64,000 nt of DNA from Myxococcales bacterium (GTDB taxonomy: Bacteria; Myxococcota; Myxococcia; Myxococcales; Myxococcaceae): NCBI GenBank assembly GCA_020846875.1, contig JADLDB010000086.1, positions 78,047 to 142,046 of the forward strand. Direction: 5' to 3'. Of the stretch, positions 55,117 through 63,244 are shown one piece after another; position 1 is the first letter of the stretch; each line of letters starts with the position of its first letter. The notes below the pieces were generated by a model. The model had not been told where the DNA came from. It searched no databases and saw nothing but the letters and a program-made list of their open reading frames with translations. The translations under genes were made by a program, and so were the position numbers.

Positions 55117-56978
55117 GGCGCCCGCGTCGCAGTCGACGCGCCGCTGGTCGACCGCGAGGAGACGCGCACCCGGAAGCCCTTCAGATCCGGCGGGTACTCG
55201 AAGAAGGTGACGAGGAAGGGCACGGTGGCGCCAGGCTCCACCACCGGCGCGCGCTGTGCCACCCGGGCATTGAGGGCGTCCAGATCCTCGGCCGTCGCCA
55301 CCAGGTACAGCTCCTCCGGGGACGCGGGGAGCCCCGCCGCCGACTCCGCGTCGCGCACCAGGCTGTCCCCCTCGAGCAACTCCGCCCGCACCGCCAGGCG
55401 CACCGCGGACGCCCCTCGGTTCGTCACCTCGCCCCGCACGTAGAAGAGCGGCTTGCCGGCCTTCGTGTCGTACAGGCCGTTGGAGATGTCCTCGGCCACG
55501 AAGTCCGAGCTCGGCGCGAACGTCGACTTGAGGTGCGCCCAGGACAGCGTGTCCGCGCTCAGCTTGCCTTCGTTGAGGTACGCCGAGCCGACCACCACCA
55601 GCGCCGCCACCAGCACCGCGGCGATCACCAGGTTGACGAAGACGCCCAGCACCGTTCGCCGCCGGCGGGGCGCCTCCGCGGCGGGGGCCTTCCGGGGCGC
55701 CTCGGGCCTGGCCGCGACGGGGCCCTCGTCGGCCGCTTCGGTAACGGCGGGCTCGTCGACGGGCGCAGGAGGCAGCGCCGCCGCCATGTCGAACAGCGCA
55801 TTCCTCGCCGCCTCTCCGGTGATGTCCTCGGGCAGCGGGGTGCGCTTCTCTTCTTTCGGCATCTCCCCGCCGAAGAAGTCGTCCGCCGCCGGCTGTGCGC
55901 CTCCGAACAGCGCCGGCATGGCCTCGGGCTCGGACACGTCGACGTCGAAGGCCACCGGCGCGCTGGTCTGCGGCTTCGCGGCGGGGTTGTTGCCCGTCGT
56001 CCAGGTGGGCAGGGCCGGCTGGGTCCCCGTAGAGGACGGACTCGCGCCGGCCGGCACGAAGACCGGCACGGCCGGCTGGGTGGCCACCGCTGCCGCGCGG
56101 GGCTGGGTGCCGGTGGGCGCGTTGGCCCGCGGTTGGCTCCCGGTGGGGATCGGCGCGGGGGGCCCTGGAGGCGGCGGCCCCATGCCCGCGAAGTCGAAGG
56201 CAGGCGTCGCTGCCACGGCCGGTGGCGGGCCCATCGGTGGCCGCTGAGCCGCTGGCTGGGCCGGGAGAACACCCGGCGGTGGCGGGCCGAGAGCTGAGAA
56301 GTCGAAGGCCGGCGTGGACTCGGCTGGAGCCCCTCCGGCCGGCGAGCCCAGGGCCGAGAAGTCGAAGGGCGTGGGTTGGGCGGGCGCCGCTCCTCCGTGG
56401 GGGACCAGCGCCGAGAAGTCGAAGGACGCCGGCTGAGGCGCAGGCGCGGGTGCCCCCTGCGCCGGCAGCCTGGTGGTGGGCGCGGACGTGCGCGGCACGG
56501 GGCGCGCCACCGGCGCTGCGGCGGACTGCGGAGGAGGAATGGGCGGCGCCAGGCTGGAGAAGTCGAACGCCGATCCTGCCGCGGGCGTGGTGGCGGGCCC
56601 CTGAGGGGGAATCGGCGCCGCCCCCATGTCCGGCACCCTCGAGGCCTCGAGCCCCAGCACGAAGACGCCCGGCCTCGTCGCCTCCGGATCCGGCACCGCC
56701 GGCGGATGGCCGAAGGCCGAGAACGGATCCGGCTCTCCGATCTGAATGCTCTTCCCCGCCATGGTCACCTTCCCGGGCGCCGCGGCCACCGGGGGCACCA
56801 CCGGGAAGGTCTGCGTTCCAGGAGCCCCTGCGGGTGCGGCGCCCGACGCAGGCGCCCCTTCCTTCGTCACCCGGAAGGTGTGTCCGCACCTGGTGCAGCG
56901 GACCTTGACCCCCTTGTCCGTGACCTTGTCGTCCGGGATCTTGAACCGGGTCTGGCACTGCTCGCACTTGACGATCAT
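55113..56978 (-). CDS. MJ0042 zinc-ribbon, FDF-repeat, one-TM protein with DUF3426-like end
   Basis: The protein has 621 residues from the ATG at 56976-56978 (MIVKCEQCQTRF). A zinc ribbon with Cys5/8/28/31 opens the protein. A long Pro/Ala-rich region follows (about 45-330) and contains five FDF[SA]-type repeats (FDFSSLAPP, FDFSALVPH, FDFSALGSP, FDFSALGPP, FDFAGMGPP) and a TGTQP-type repeat set. A membrane segment lies near 450-475 (VLGVFVNLVIAAVLVAALVVV). The end is a DUF3426-like beta domain, probably periplasmic. Zinc ribbons of this kind occur in myxobacterial motility and regulatory proteins. A polar or signalling scaffold is inference. Confidence 0.72.
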   Translation of the reverse strand: MIVKCEQCQTRFKIPDDKVTDKGVKVRCTRCGHTFRVTKEGAPASGAAPAGAPGTQTFPVVPPVAAAPGKVTMAGKSIQIGEPDPFSAFGHPPAVPDPEATRPGVFVLGLEASRVPDMGAAPIPPQGPATTPAAGSAFDFSSLAPPIPPPQSAAAPVARPVPRTSAPTTRLPAQGAPAPAPQPASFDFSALVPHGGAAPAQPTPFDFSALGSPAGGAPAESTPAFDFSALGPPPPGVLPAQPAAQRPPMGPPPAVAATPAFDFAGMGPPPPGPPAPIPTGSQPRANAPTGTQPRAAAVATQPAVPVFVPAGASPSSTGTQPALPTWTTGNNPAAKPQTSAPVAFDVDVSEPEAMPALFGGAQPAADDFFGGEMPKEEKRTPLPEDITGEAARNALFDMAAALPPAPVDEPAVTEAADEGPVAARPEAPRKAPAAEAPRRRRTVLGVFVNLVIAAVLVAALVVVGSAYLNEGKLSADTLSWAHLKSTFAPSSDFVAEDISNGLYDTKAGKPLFYVRGEVTNRGASAVRLAVRAELLEGDSLVRDAESAAGLPASPEELYLVATAEDLDALNARVAQRAPVVEPGATVPFLVTFFEYPPDLKGFRVRVSSRSTSGASTATRAP

Positions 56979-57125
56979 GGTTCGGCCACGGCGCCGCCCG
57001 GCGCGCGCCAAGTATACGTCCTCCCCGGAGAATTTCCGGGTGTCGGATGTGGTGCGCCGGCGCTTGCCCGCTGCGTCATGCCGGTGCTATTCGCGGGACG
57101 CACTGCGTCAAGCGAGGGCCCTCCC

Positions 57126-57704
57126 ATGAGCGAAGCCGAACCTACGCGCGAGCCGAAGGTGATCAAGCGGTACACCAACCGCAAGCTCTACGACACCGTC
57201 GAGAGCCGCTATGTCACGCTCGATGAGATCGCCGAGATGGTGAAGCAGGGCGTCGAGGTGAAGATCGTCGACAACCGGACCAAGGAGGATCTCACCTCCG
57301 TTACGTTGGCGCAGATCGTCTTCGAGGAAGAGAAGAAGAAGAACCAGATGCCGCTGTCGGTGCTGCGCGAAATCATCCGCCGGCCGGGCGACTCGATCAC
57401 CGACTTCATCAGCACCCAGGTCAGCCCGCGCGTCGATGCGCTCAAGCAGGAGGCGGGGCAGCGCATCGACAAGCTGCTGGGCCGCGACGGCGACGCGCCC
57501 GAGCTCAGCCCCGCCGCGCTCCTGCAGCAGTCCCAGAAGGCCTTCGAGGCCTGGCAGACGCGGGTGGACGAGCGGGTGAAGGCCACCCTCGAAGGGGTGC
57601 TGGGGAACCTGCCCGCGCTGGGCCGCGACCTCGACACCCTGGTCAAGCGCATCGCTGAGCTCGAGCAGCGGATCGCCCAACTGGAAGAGCAGAAGAAGAA
57701 GTAG
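57126..57704 (+). CDS. PhaR-like polyhydroxyalkanoate regulator
   Basis: The protein has 192 residues. Residues about 11-75 form the PHB/PHA accumulation-regulator DNA-binding domain (VIKRYTNRKLYDTVESRYVTLDEIAEM...IVDNRTKEDLTSVTLAQIV). The C-terminal half is a phasin-like amphipathic coiled coil (about 95-192) ending in Lys. Relatives repress phasin genes and bind granule surfaces. It is convergent with an orphan ParA gene 2 nt away, which lies downstream of a second phasin-like gene. No phaC synthase is in the window. Whether this strain makes polymer granules is not known. Confidence 0.82.
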   Translation: MSEAEPTREPKVIKRYTNRKLYDTVESRYVTLDEIAEMVKQGVEVKIVDNRTKEDLTSVTLAQIVFEEEKKKNQMPLSVLREIIRRPGDSITDFISTQVSPRVDALKQEAGQRIDKLLGRDGDAPELSPAALLQQSQKAFEAWQTRVDERVKATLEGVLGNLPALGRDLDTLVKRIAELEQRIAQLEEQKKK

Positions 57705-57705
57705 G

Positions 57706-58473
57706 TCAGCGCCCCGCGCGATCGATCGCCTCCGCCACCTTCTGGAGGATGGTCGCGCCGCGGCTCCAGGGGGCGTACTCCCAGATCGTCTTGCCGTGGC
57801 TCTGGGCCTCGTCGATCGCCACGTTCAGCGTCATCGGCTCGGACACGCGCCGAGGGAAGTAGCGCTCCAGGGTGGCCACCACCTCGTCCGCGAGCTGGGT
57901 CTTCCGGTACAGCGTGGGCACCACCTGCGTTACCCGTAGCGCCGGGTGCCGGTAGTCGGCGGCCACCCGCGTCACCGTGTCGCTCATCTCCGCGCAGCCG
58001 TCGAGCGCCAGGTAGGTGGTGGCCACGGGGATGACGACCTCCTCCGCCGCCAGCAGCACGTTGGTGGTGGTGAGGCCCAGCGACGGCGGCGCGTCCAGCA
58101 CCAGCACGTCATAGCGGCCGTCCAGCGCCGAGAGCGCGCGCCGAAGCCGCAGCGCGCGATCCGGATCGGCCGCGGCCTCGGTGGGGAAGTCCGCCATCTC
58201 CTTCCAACTGGGGATCACGTCCAGCCCCTGCACCGCCGTGGGGCGCACCACCTCGCCCACGCCCACGGCCTCGTCGGTGAGCAGATGAAAGACGTTGGGG
58301 GACACGGTGCGGACGTCCAGCCCCAGCGCCTTGCCCGCGTGGCCCTGGGTGTCGAGGTCGACGAGCAGCACCCGCCGGCCCTTCTTCCCGGCCAGGAAGG
58401 CGGCGACGTTCACCGCCAGGGTGGTCTTCCCCACCCCGCCCTTCTCGTTGATGAAGGCGATCCGCCGCGTCAC
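57706..58473 (-). CDS. ParA-family ATPase (orphan)
   Basis: The protein has 255 residues, starting at GTG (MTRRIAFINEKGG) immediately after the TAA of the upstream gene. The deviant Walker A is EKGGVGKTT with the signature Lys present. LLVDLDTQGHAG is Walker A' and LVLDAPPSLG is Walker B. It lacks the N-terminal DNA-binding region of plasmid ParA type Ia. There is no parB gene nearby, so it is unlikely to be the chromosome partition ATPase. Position with phasin-like and PhaR-like genes suggests positioning of granules or another cargo. Confidence 0.85.
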   Translation of the reverse strand: MTRRIAFINEKGGVGKTTLAVNVAAFLAGKKGRRVLLVDLDTQGHAGKALGLDVRTVSPNVFHLLTDEAVGVGEVVRPTAVQGLDVIPSWKEMADFPTEAAADPDRALRLRRALSALDGRYDVLVLDAPPSLGLTTTNVLLAAEEVVIPVATTYLALDGCAEMSDTVTRVAADYRHPALRVTQVVPTLYRKTQLADEVVATLERYFPRRVSEPMTLNVAIDEAQSHGKTIWEYAPWSRGATILQKVAEAIDRAGR

Positions 58474-58773
58474 TTACGCCTTCTTCGTTTCGACCAGGCG
58501 ATCCACCTTGCCCTCGAGCTGGCCGAGCAGCTTCTCCAGCTCGTCCATCTTCTCCCGCAAGGTCTCCAGATCTCCGGTGGAAGGCAGGTTCATCGCCGAC
58601 AGCGCGCTGCGGATCGACTTGTCCAGGGTGCCCTTGGCCGAGAGACCTCGCGACAGAATGGTCTGGATCCCGGCCACGAACTTCTCGTTGGACATCAATT
58701 GCTGCACCAGCTTGCCGACTCTTTCTTCGCCGGTGGCGACCAGCTTCTTCATCACGGGGTTGTTCTTGAGCAT
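58474..58773 (-). CDS. Small phasin-like coiled-coil protein
   Basis: The protein has 99 residues. Amphipathic helices run through it (VMKKLVATGEERVGKLVQQLMSN, LETLREKMDELEKLLGQLEGKVDRLVETKK). There are no Cys residues and no membrane segment. The size and coiled-coil end resemble phasins and the C-terminal half of the convergent PhaR-like protein. It precedes parA with no gap. Its ATG lies 8 nt from the divergent ArsA-like ATG, so the promoter of each must overlap the other's coding start. Confidence 0.65.
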   Translation of the reverse strand: MLKNNPVMKKLVATGEERVGKLVQQLMSNEKFVAGIQTILSRGLSAKGTLDKSIRSALSAMNLPSTGDLETLREKMDELEKLLGQLEGKVDRLVETKKA

Positions 58774-58781
58774 GGCGGCGG

Positions 58782-59723
58782 ATGCTGCGTTCGCGTGCGC
58801 GCCGTGTCAATGTGCAGCCGCTCGTGGTGGCTGAACTCGACGACAAGCGCCTCATCGTGGTGACCGGTAAGGGAGGCGTGGGCAAGACGACCGTGTCCGC
58901 CGCCCTCGGCCTGTCGAGCGCGCGCGCCGGCCGCCGCACCTTGATCTGCGAGGTGAACACCCAGGAGCGGATCAGCGCCCTGTTGGGGAAGGCCCCGGTC
59001 GGCCCCGAGGTGACCGCGATCGACGAGAACCTGTGGTGCGTCAACGCGCGCCCCCAGGAGGCGATGCGCGAGTACGCCCTGATGATCCTCAAGTTCGAGA
59101 GCATCTACAACGCGGTCTTCGAGAACCGCCTGGTGCGCTACTTCCTGCGCTTCATCCCCTCGCTGCAGGAGCTGGTGCTGCTGGGGAAGATCCTCTTCCA
59201 CCTGAAGGAGAAGCGGCCCGACGGTTCGCCCCGCTTCGATCAGATCATCGTCGACGCGCCGGCCACCGGGCACGCCATCACCTTCCTGTCCGTGCCGCAG
59301 GTGATCCTCGACACCATCCCCCCCGGCGCGATGGCCAGCGAGGTGTCCTGGATGCGCGACTCGCTCGTCGACCGCGCCACCACCGCCGTGGTGCTGGTGT
59401 CGCTGCCCGAAGAGCTGCCGGTGAACGAGACGCTGGAGCTGCACGAGGCGCTCTCGAAGCGGGTGAAGATGCACCCTCGCGTGGTGGTGCTCAACGGCTT
59501 CATCGAGCACCGCTTCTCCGACGGGCTGCCGGACGGGGTCCCTCCGTCGCTCAAGGACGTGGCGCGGGCTCACGAAGTGCGTGCCGCGCTCTCGGGGGCC
59601 GCGAAGGAGCGCCTGGCTTCCCTGCAGCTCCCGGTGCTGATCGTCCCCCGGCTATACCTCCCCGAGTTCGGCAAGGCGGCGATCGAAGACGTCGCCCGGC
59701 GCCTGGCGGGAGCGCCCTCGTGA
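58782..59723 (+). CDS. ArsA/Get3-type ATPase, first of a pair
   Basis: The protein has 313 residues from the first ATG. GTG codons at 58812, 58824 or 58827 could be the true start. The P-loop is VTGKGGVGKTT with the signature Lys30 intact. IIVDAPATGHA is switch II, and LPEELPVNETLELHEAL is the conserved helix. ArsA relatives insert tail-anchored proteins or work in arsenite efflux. No arsB, arsR or arsD is nearby. Its stop overlaps the GTG of the second ATPase (GTGA), so a heterodimer made in equal amounts is likely. Confidence 0.85.
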   Translation: MLRSRARRVNVQPLVVAELDDKRLIVVTGKGGVGKTTVSAALGLSSARAGRRTLICEVNTQERISALLGKAPVGPEVTAIDENLWCVNARPQEAMREYALMILKFESIYNAVFENRLVRYFLRFIPSLQELVLLGKILFHLKEKRPDGSPRFDQIIVDAPATGHAITFLSVPQVILDTIPPGAMASEVSWMRDSLVDRATTAVVLVSLPEELPVNETLELHEALSKRVKMHPRVVVLNGFIEHRFSDGLPDGVPPSLKDVARAHEVRAALSGAAKERLASLQLPVLIVPRLYLPEFGKAAIEDVARRLAGAPS

Positions 59724-60853
59724 CCAGCCCGCTGCGACGCGCCTACGAAGAGAACTCGGTGCTGATCACCGTCGGCTCGGGGGGCGTGGGGAAGACGACG
59801 GTGGCGGCCACCCTGGCCCTGCGCGCGGCGATGGAAGGCACGGCGTCCCTGGTGTGCACCATCGATCCGGCGAAGCGGCTGGCCAACGCCCTGGGCCTGG
59901 AGGCGCTGGGCAACCAGGTGACGCGCATCGGCGACCCGGTGTTCGCCAGAGCCGGTCTGGCGCCGCGCGCGCCGATGGACGCGATGATGCTCGACATGAA
60001 GCGGACCTGGGACGAGGTGATCGAGCGCCGCGCCCCGCCCGACAAGCGCGAGAAGATCCTCAACAACCGCTTCTACCAGTCGCTGTCCACCGCGCTCGCA
60101 GGGAGCCAGGAGTACGTGGCGATGGAGAAGCTGTGCGAGCTGCGCGCCACCTCCTCGGCGGGCCTGATCGTCCTCGACACGCCGCCCACCGCGCACGCGC
60201 TCGACTTCCTCGACGCGCCCAACCGGATCCTCGACTTCCTCGACAACGAGTCGGCGAAGTGGCTGCTCACCCCCGCGCTGGCGGCCGGGAAGTTCGGCCT
60301 CAAGCTGTTCAACCTGGGCGGCAGCTACGTGGCCAAGACGATCGCCCGCTTCACCGGCACCGAGACGCTGCAGGCGCTCGCCGACTTCATGCTCCACATG
60401 AGCGGCATGAACGAAGGCTTCCGCGAGCGCGCCCACCAGACGCGCGCGCTGCTCGAGGCCCAGAGCACCTCCTTCGTGCTCGTCACCGGGCCCATGCCCG
60501 ATCGCCTCGACGAAGCCGTCTACTTCCACACGCTGCTCCAGCAGAACAAGCTGCGGGTGGCCGCCGTCGTCGTGAACCGCGTCCATGCGCCCGTGGCCGA
60601 TTCGCTGTGGGCGGAGGTCGCACGTCTCCCTCCATCGCTCCAGCCGGCCTTCGAGAAGACGCTGAAGGAGAACGAGCACCTGGCCCGGCAGGACGGCCGG
60701 GGAATTGCCCGGTTGGCCGAGGCGTGCGCGCCTACGCCGCTGGTGCTGGTGCCCCGCTTCGAGGCGGACGTGCACGACCTGGCGAGCCTGTTCGAGACGT
60801 CACGCTATTTGTGGGGGGACGCGCGGCTCGAAGCGGCGGTGGTCGCGCGTTAA
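59720..60853 (+). CDS. ArsA/Get3-type ATPase, second of a pair, signature Lys replaced
   Basis: The protein has 377 residues. The P-loop is VGSGGVGKTT, where Ser20 replaces the signature lysine of the deviant Walker A, which normally reaches across the dimer. The nucleotide-binding Lys25 is retained. LIVLDTPPTAHALDFLDAP is switch II, and a helical insertion (about 185-260, SAKWLLTPALAAG, GGSYVAKTIARFTG) is larger than in the first copy. The pair may work as a heterodimer with one full and one altered site. Tail-anchored or membrane-targeted clients are possible, but none is identified here. Confidence 0.82.
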   Translation: MTSPLRRAYEENSVLITVGSGGVGKTTVAATLALRAAMEGTASLVCTIDPAKRLANALGLEALGNQVTRIGDPVFARAGLAPRAPMDAMMLDMKRTWDEVIERRAPPDKREKILNNRFYQSLSTALAGSQEYVAMEKLCELRATSSAGLIVLDTPPTAHALDFLDAPNRILDFLDNESAKWLLTPALAAGKFGLKLFNLGGSYVAKTIARFTGTETLQALADFMLHMSGMNEGFRERAHQTRALLEAQSTSFVLVTGPMPDRLDEAVYFHTLLQQNKLRVAAVVVNRVHAPVADSLWAEVARLPPSLQPAFEKTLKENEHLARQDGRGIARLAEACAPTPLVLVPRFEADVHDLASLFETSRYLWGDARLEAAVVAR

Positions 60854-60938
60854 GCTCTACGACTTGATGCTGGAACCCGAGGTGGGACCGGGCTGTCGAT
60901 GCCCCAAACCACCCTCTCGAGTGAGCGACCGCGCCCCC

Positions 60939-62045
60939 ATGCACCGCCTTCTCTCTGCCGTCCTCGCCTTCCTGGCCCTCTCGTCGCTGGCTGGCTGCGC
61001 ACACACGCGCGAGCGCGATCAGATGCAGAACCTGCAGTTCGACGAGGTGCTGATCACCGGCGATCTCGAGCTGGGCAAGCTGAACGCCGAAGAGCTCTTC
61101 GCCGCCGCCACGACCTTCTTTGCCGCGGAGGACTTCGCCCAAGCCGCGCGCTACTTCGGGCGGATCTGCGACTTTCACCAGAGCAGTCCGCACTACCGCG
61201 CCGCCCTCTACAACGCGGGCCTCTCGCTGGAGAAGTTGAAGGCCTGGGACGAAGCGTGGGTGCGCTTCACTGTGCTGGCAGATCCGGCCAAAGGCACCGG
61301 CGACGCGCTCGACGCCTCGTACCGGGTGGCCGAGACGCTGTACCACTCGGAGCGCTACCCCGAGGCGATCGAGGTCCTCAAGGTGATCGGCGCGCGCGCG
61401 GATCTCCCCACGGACCGCCGGATCGAGGCGCGGGTCCAACAGGGCGTGTGCGAGCTGGAGATGGGGCAGCCGGACATCGCCGAGGCCACCTTCCGCGCCG
61501 TGCTGGCCGAGTGGAGCGCGCTGCCGGATCGCGATCTGGTGGACGACTACTTCCCGGGGCAGGCCCAGTTCTTCCTGGGGGAGATCTTCCGTGTCCACTA
61601 CGAGTCCATCGAGCTCGACGGGAGCAAGAACACCGAGAAGCTGGCTGAGGACCTCGAGTACAAGTCGGAGCTGCTCCTGTCTTCCCAGGGCCACTACCTG
61701 CGGGCGATCCGCGTCGGGAACGGCTACTGGGCCACGGCGGCGGGCCAGCGGATCGGCGGGCTGTACGAGAACATGTACGATCACATGATCCACGCGCCCG
61801 CACCCAGCGAGCTGGCCGACGCGGAAAAAGAGGTCTACCGGGCGGAGCTGCGCAAGAAGATCCGCGTGTTGATCTCCAAGGCGATCACCGTCTACGAGCG
61901 CACCCTGGAGGCCGCGGAGCGGATCGGCTCCTCCAGCCCCTTCGTGGAGCAGACCCGCGGCAGCCTGCAGCGGATGAAGGAGCTCTTGCTGGCCGAGGCC
62001 AGGGCGGAGGAAGAGCCCCCGCCGTCTCCGCCGCCGGGAAGCTGA
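60939..62045 (+). CDS. TPR lipoprotein
   Basis: The protein has 368 residues from the ATG, and a GTG 18 nt upstream is in frame. The signal peptide has lipobox LAGC (Cys near 20). Several TPR-like helical pairs follow (about 45-300: AATTFFAAEDFAQAARYFGRIC, YNAGLSLEKLKAWDEAWVRF, YRVAETLYHSERYPEAIEVL), and the Glu/Pro-rich tail ends in PPPSPPPGS. It is probably anchored to a membrane in the periplasm. TPR lipoproteins serve in outer-membrane assembly and in the gliding machinery of myxobacteria, and this one cannot be assigned to either. Confidence 0.75.
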   Translation: MHRLLSAVLAFLALSSLAGCAHTRERDQMQNLQFDEVLITGDLELGKLNAEELFAAATTFFAAEDFAQAARYFGRICDFHQSSPHYRAALYNAGLSLEKLKAWDEAWVRFTVLADPAKGTGDALDASYRVAETLYHSERYPEAIEVLKVIGARADLPTDRRIEARVQQGVCELEMGQPDIAEATFRAVLAEWSALPDRDLVDDYFPGQAQFFLGEIFRVHYESIELDGSKNTEKLAEDLEYKSELLLSSQGHYLRAIRVGNGYWATAAGQRIGGLYENMYDHMIHAPAPSELADAEKEVYRAELRKKIRVLISKAITVYERTLEAAERIGSSSPFVEQTRGSLQRMKELLLAEARAEEEPPPSPPPGS

Positions 62046-62077
62046 CGCCTCCCGCCCCCGAAGCTACCCTCGGCCGG

Positions 62078-63238
62078 GTGACGGAGCCCGTCTTCACCGC
62101 CGCGGAGCTGGCCGAGGTGAAGGCGTACCACGCGCCCCGCTACACCTTCGAGGCGGTGGACTCGCTCCTCTGGCCCATCGTCCTGGTGCTGGTGGTCCGC
62201 TTCCTCACGGGGCCGCTGTACCGGGTGGCGGTGCGGCTCACGTCGAGGTGGAGGTCGGCACTGTTGGACCGGGTGTGGAAGGGCAAGGGCTGGGGGCCGA
62301 CGACCGTCTTCGCGCTGCTGCTGTTTGCGATCTTCAGCTTGGTGACGTTGCCCACCGACATCTGGTTCGGCTTCGTGCGGGAGCACCAGTACGGGCTGTC
62401 GACCACCTCGCCCTGGGTGTTCGCGCTCGACTCCTTCAAGGCGCACCTCTTCACCGCGGTGGCGGTCCTCGCGCTGGCCTTCGGGCTCTTCGGGTTGGCG
62501 CGGCGGCTCACCCACTGGTGGTGGGTGATGGGGCTGGTGGCCACGGTGGTGATGAGCGTGTCGGCAGCGCTGGATCCGTACCGCAGCCGCCTCTACATCG
62601 AGCAGCAGCCGCTGCCAGACGGGCCGCTGCGCGCACGCATCCTGGCGCTCACCAAGCAGGCGAAGGTGGAAGTCGCGGACGTCCTGGTGGACGAGACGCT
62701 GTCGCGCACGGTGCGGCTGCAGGCCTACTTCGCGGGGACGGGGCCGACGCGCACCATCGTGCTGAACGACGCGCTGCTCAAGAACCTGAGCGAAGACGAG
62801 ATCCTCGCCGCGGTCGCCCACGAGTCCGGGCACGTGCACGAGTCGCGGTGGCCGGCCCGGGTGATGTCGGCGGTGTCGCTGTTCGCCTTCCTGGGGCTGG
62901 TGGAGTGGCTGTTCCGGCGGTCGGCAAAGCGGGGGTGGTTCGGGATCTCCGAGCGCGCGGACATCCGCACCCTGCCGCTCATCCTCCTGGTGTTCGACCT
63001 GTCGATGACCGCCGCGGGGCCGCTGAGCGGGCTGGTGTCGCGGCGGCGGGAGTGGGCGGCGGATCGTTACGCGATGACGCTGACCCGGAATCCTGAGTCC
63101 TTCTCGTCGATGCTGGTGAAGGCGGCGCGGGTGAACAAGATGGATCCAGAGCCCCCGCGGTGGCTGGTGCTCAAGGGCATGTCGCACCCGCCCATCGGCG
63201 AGCGCATCGAGTTTGCCCGGCGCTTCCAAACGAGGTGA
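62078..63238 (+). CDS. M48-family (Ste24-like) membrane metalloprotease
   Basis: The protein has 386 residues, starting at GTG. Five or six membrane segments (about 25-175) belong to the Ste24 N-terminal domain. The zinc site is HESGH (His248 to His252), with the third ligand Glu325 in REWAADRY. A loop of about 40 residues (DPYRSRLYIEQQPLPDGPLRARILALTKQAKVEV) is typical of Ste24/CAAX proteases. It would cleave membrane or membrane-proximal proteins. It lies 32 nt after the TPR lipoprotein and converges with the next gene. Confidence 0.88.
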   Translation: MTEPVFTAAELAEVKAYHAPRYTFEAVDSLLWPIVLVLVVRFLTGPLYRVAVRLTSRWRSALLDRVWKGKGWGPTTVFALLLFAIFSLVTLPTDIWFGFVREHQYGLSTTSPWVFALDSFKAHLFTAVAVLALAFGLFGLARRLTHWWWVMGLVATVVMSVSAALDPYRSRLYIEQQPLPDGPLRARILALTKQAKVEVADVLVDETLSRTVRLQAYFAGTGPTRTIVLNDALLKNLSEDEILAAVAHESGHVHESRWPARVMSAVSLFAFLGLVEWLFRRSAKRGWFGISERADIRTLPLILLVFDLSMTAAGPLSGLVSRRREWAADRYAMTLTRNPESFSSMLVKAARVNKMDPEPPRWLVLKGMSHPPIGERIEFARRFQTR

Positions 63239-63244
63239 GGCTGC

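Noticed and set aside
54373..56967. An 864-codon minus-strand frame spanning the helical-repeat gene and the zinc-ribbon gene.
   Set aside because: Only its last 247 codons look like protein. The first part is the wrong frame of the zinc-ribbon gene.
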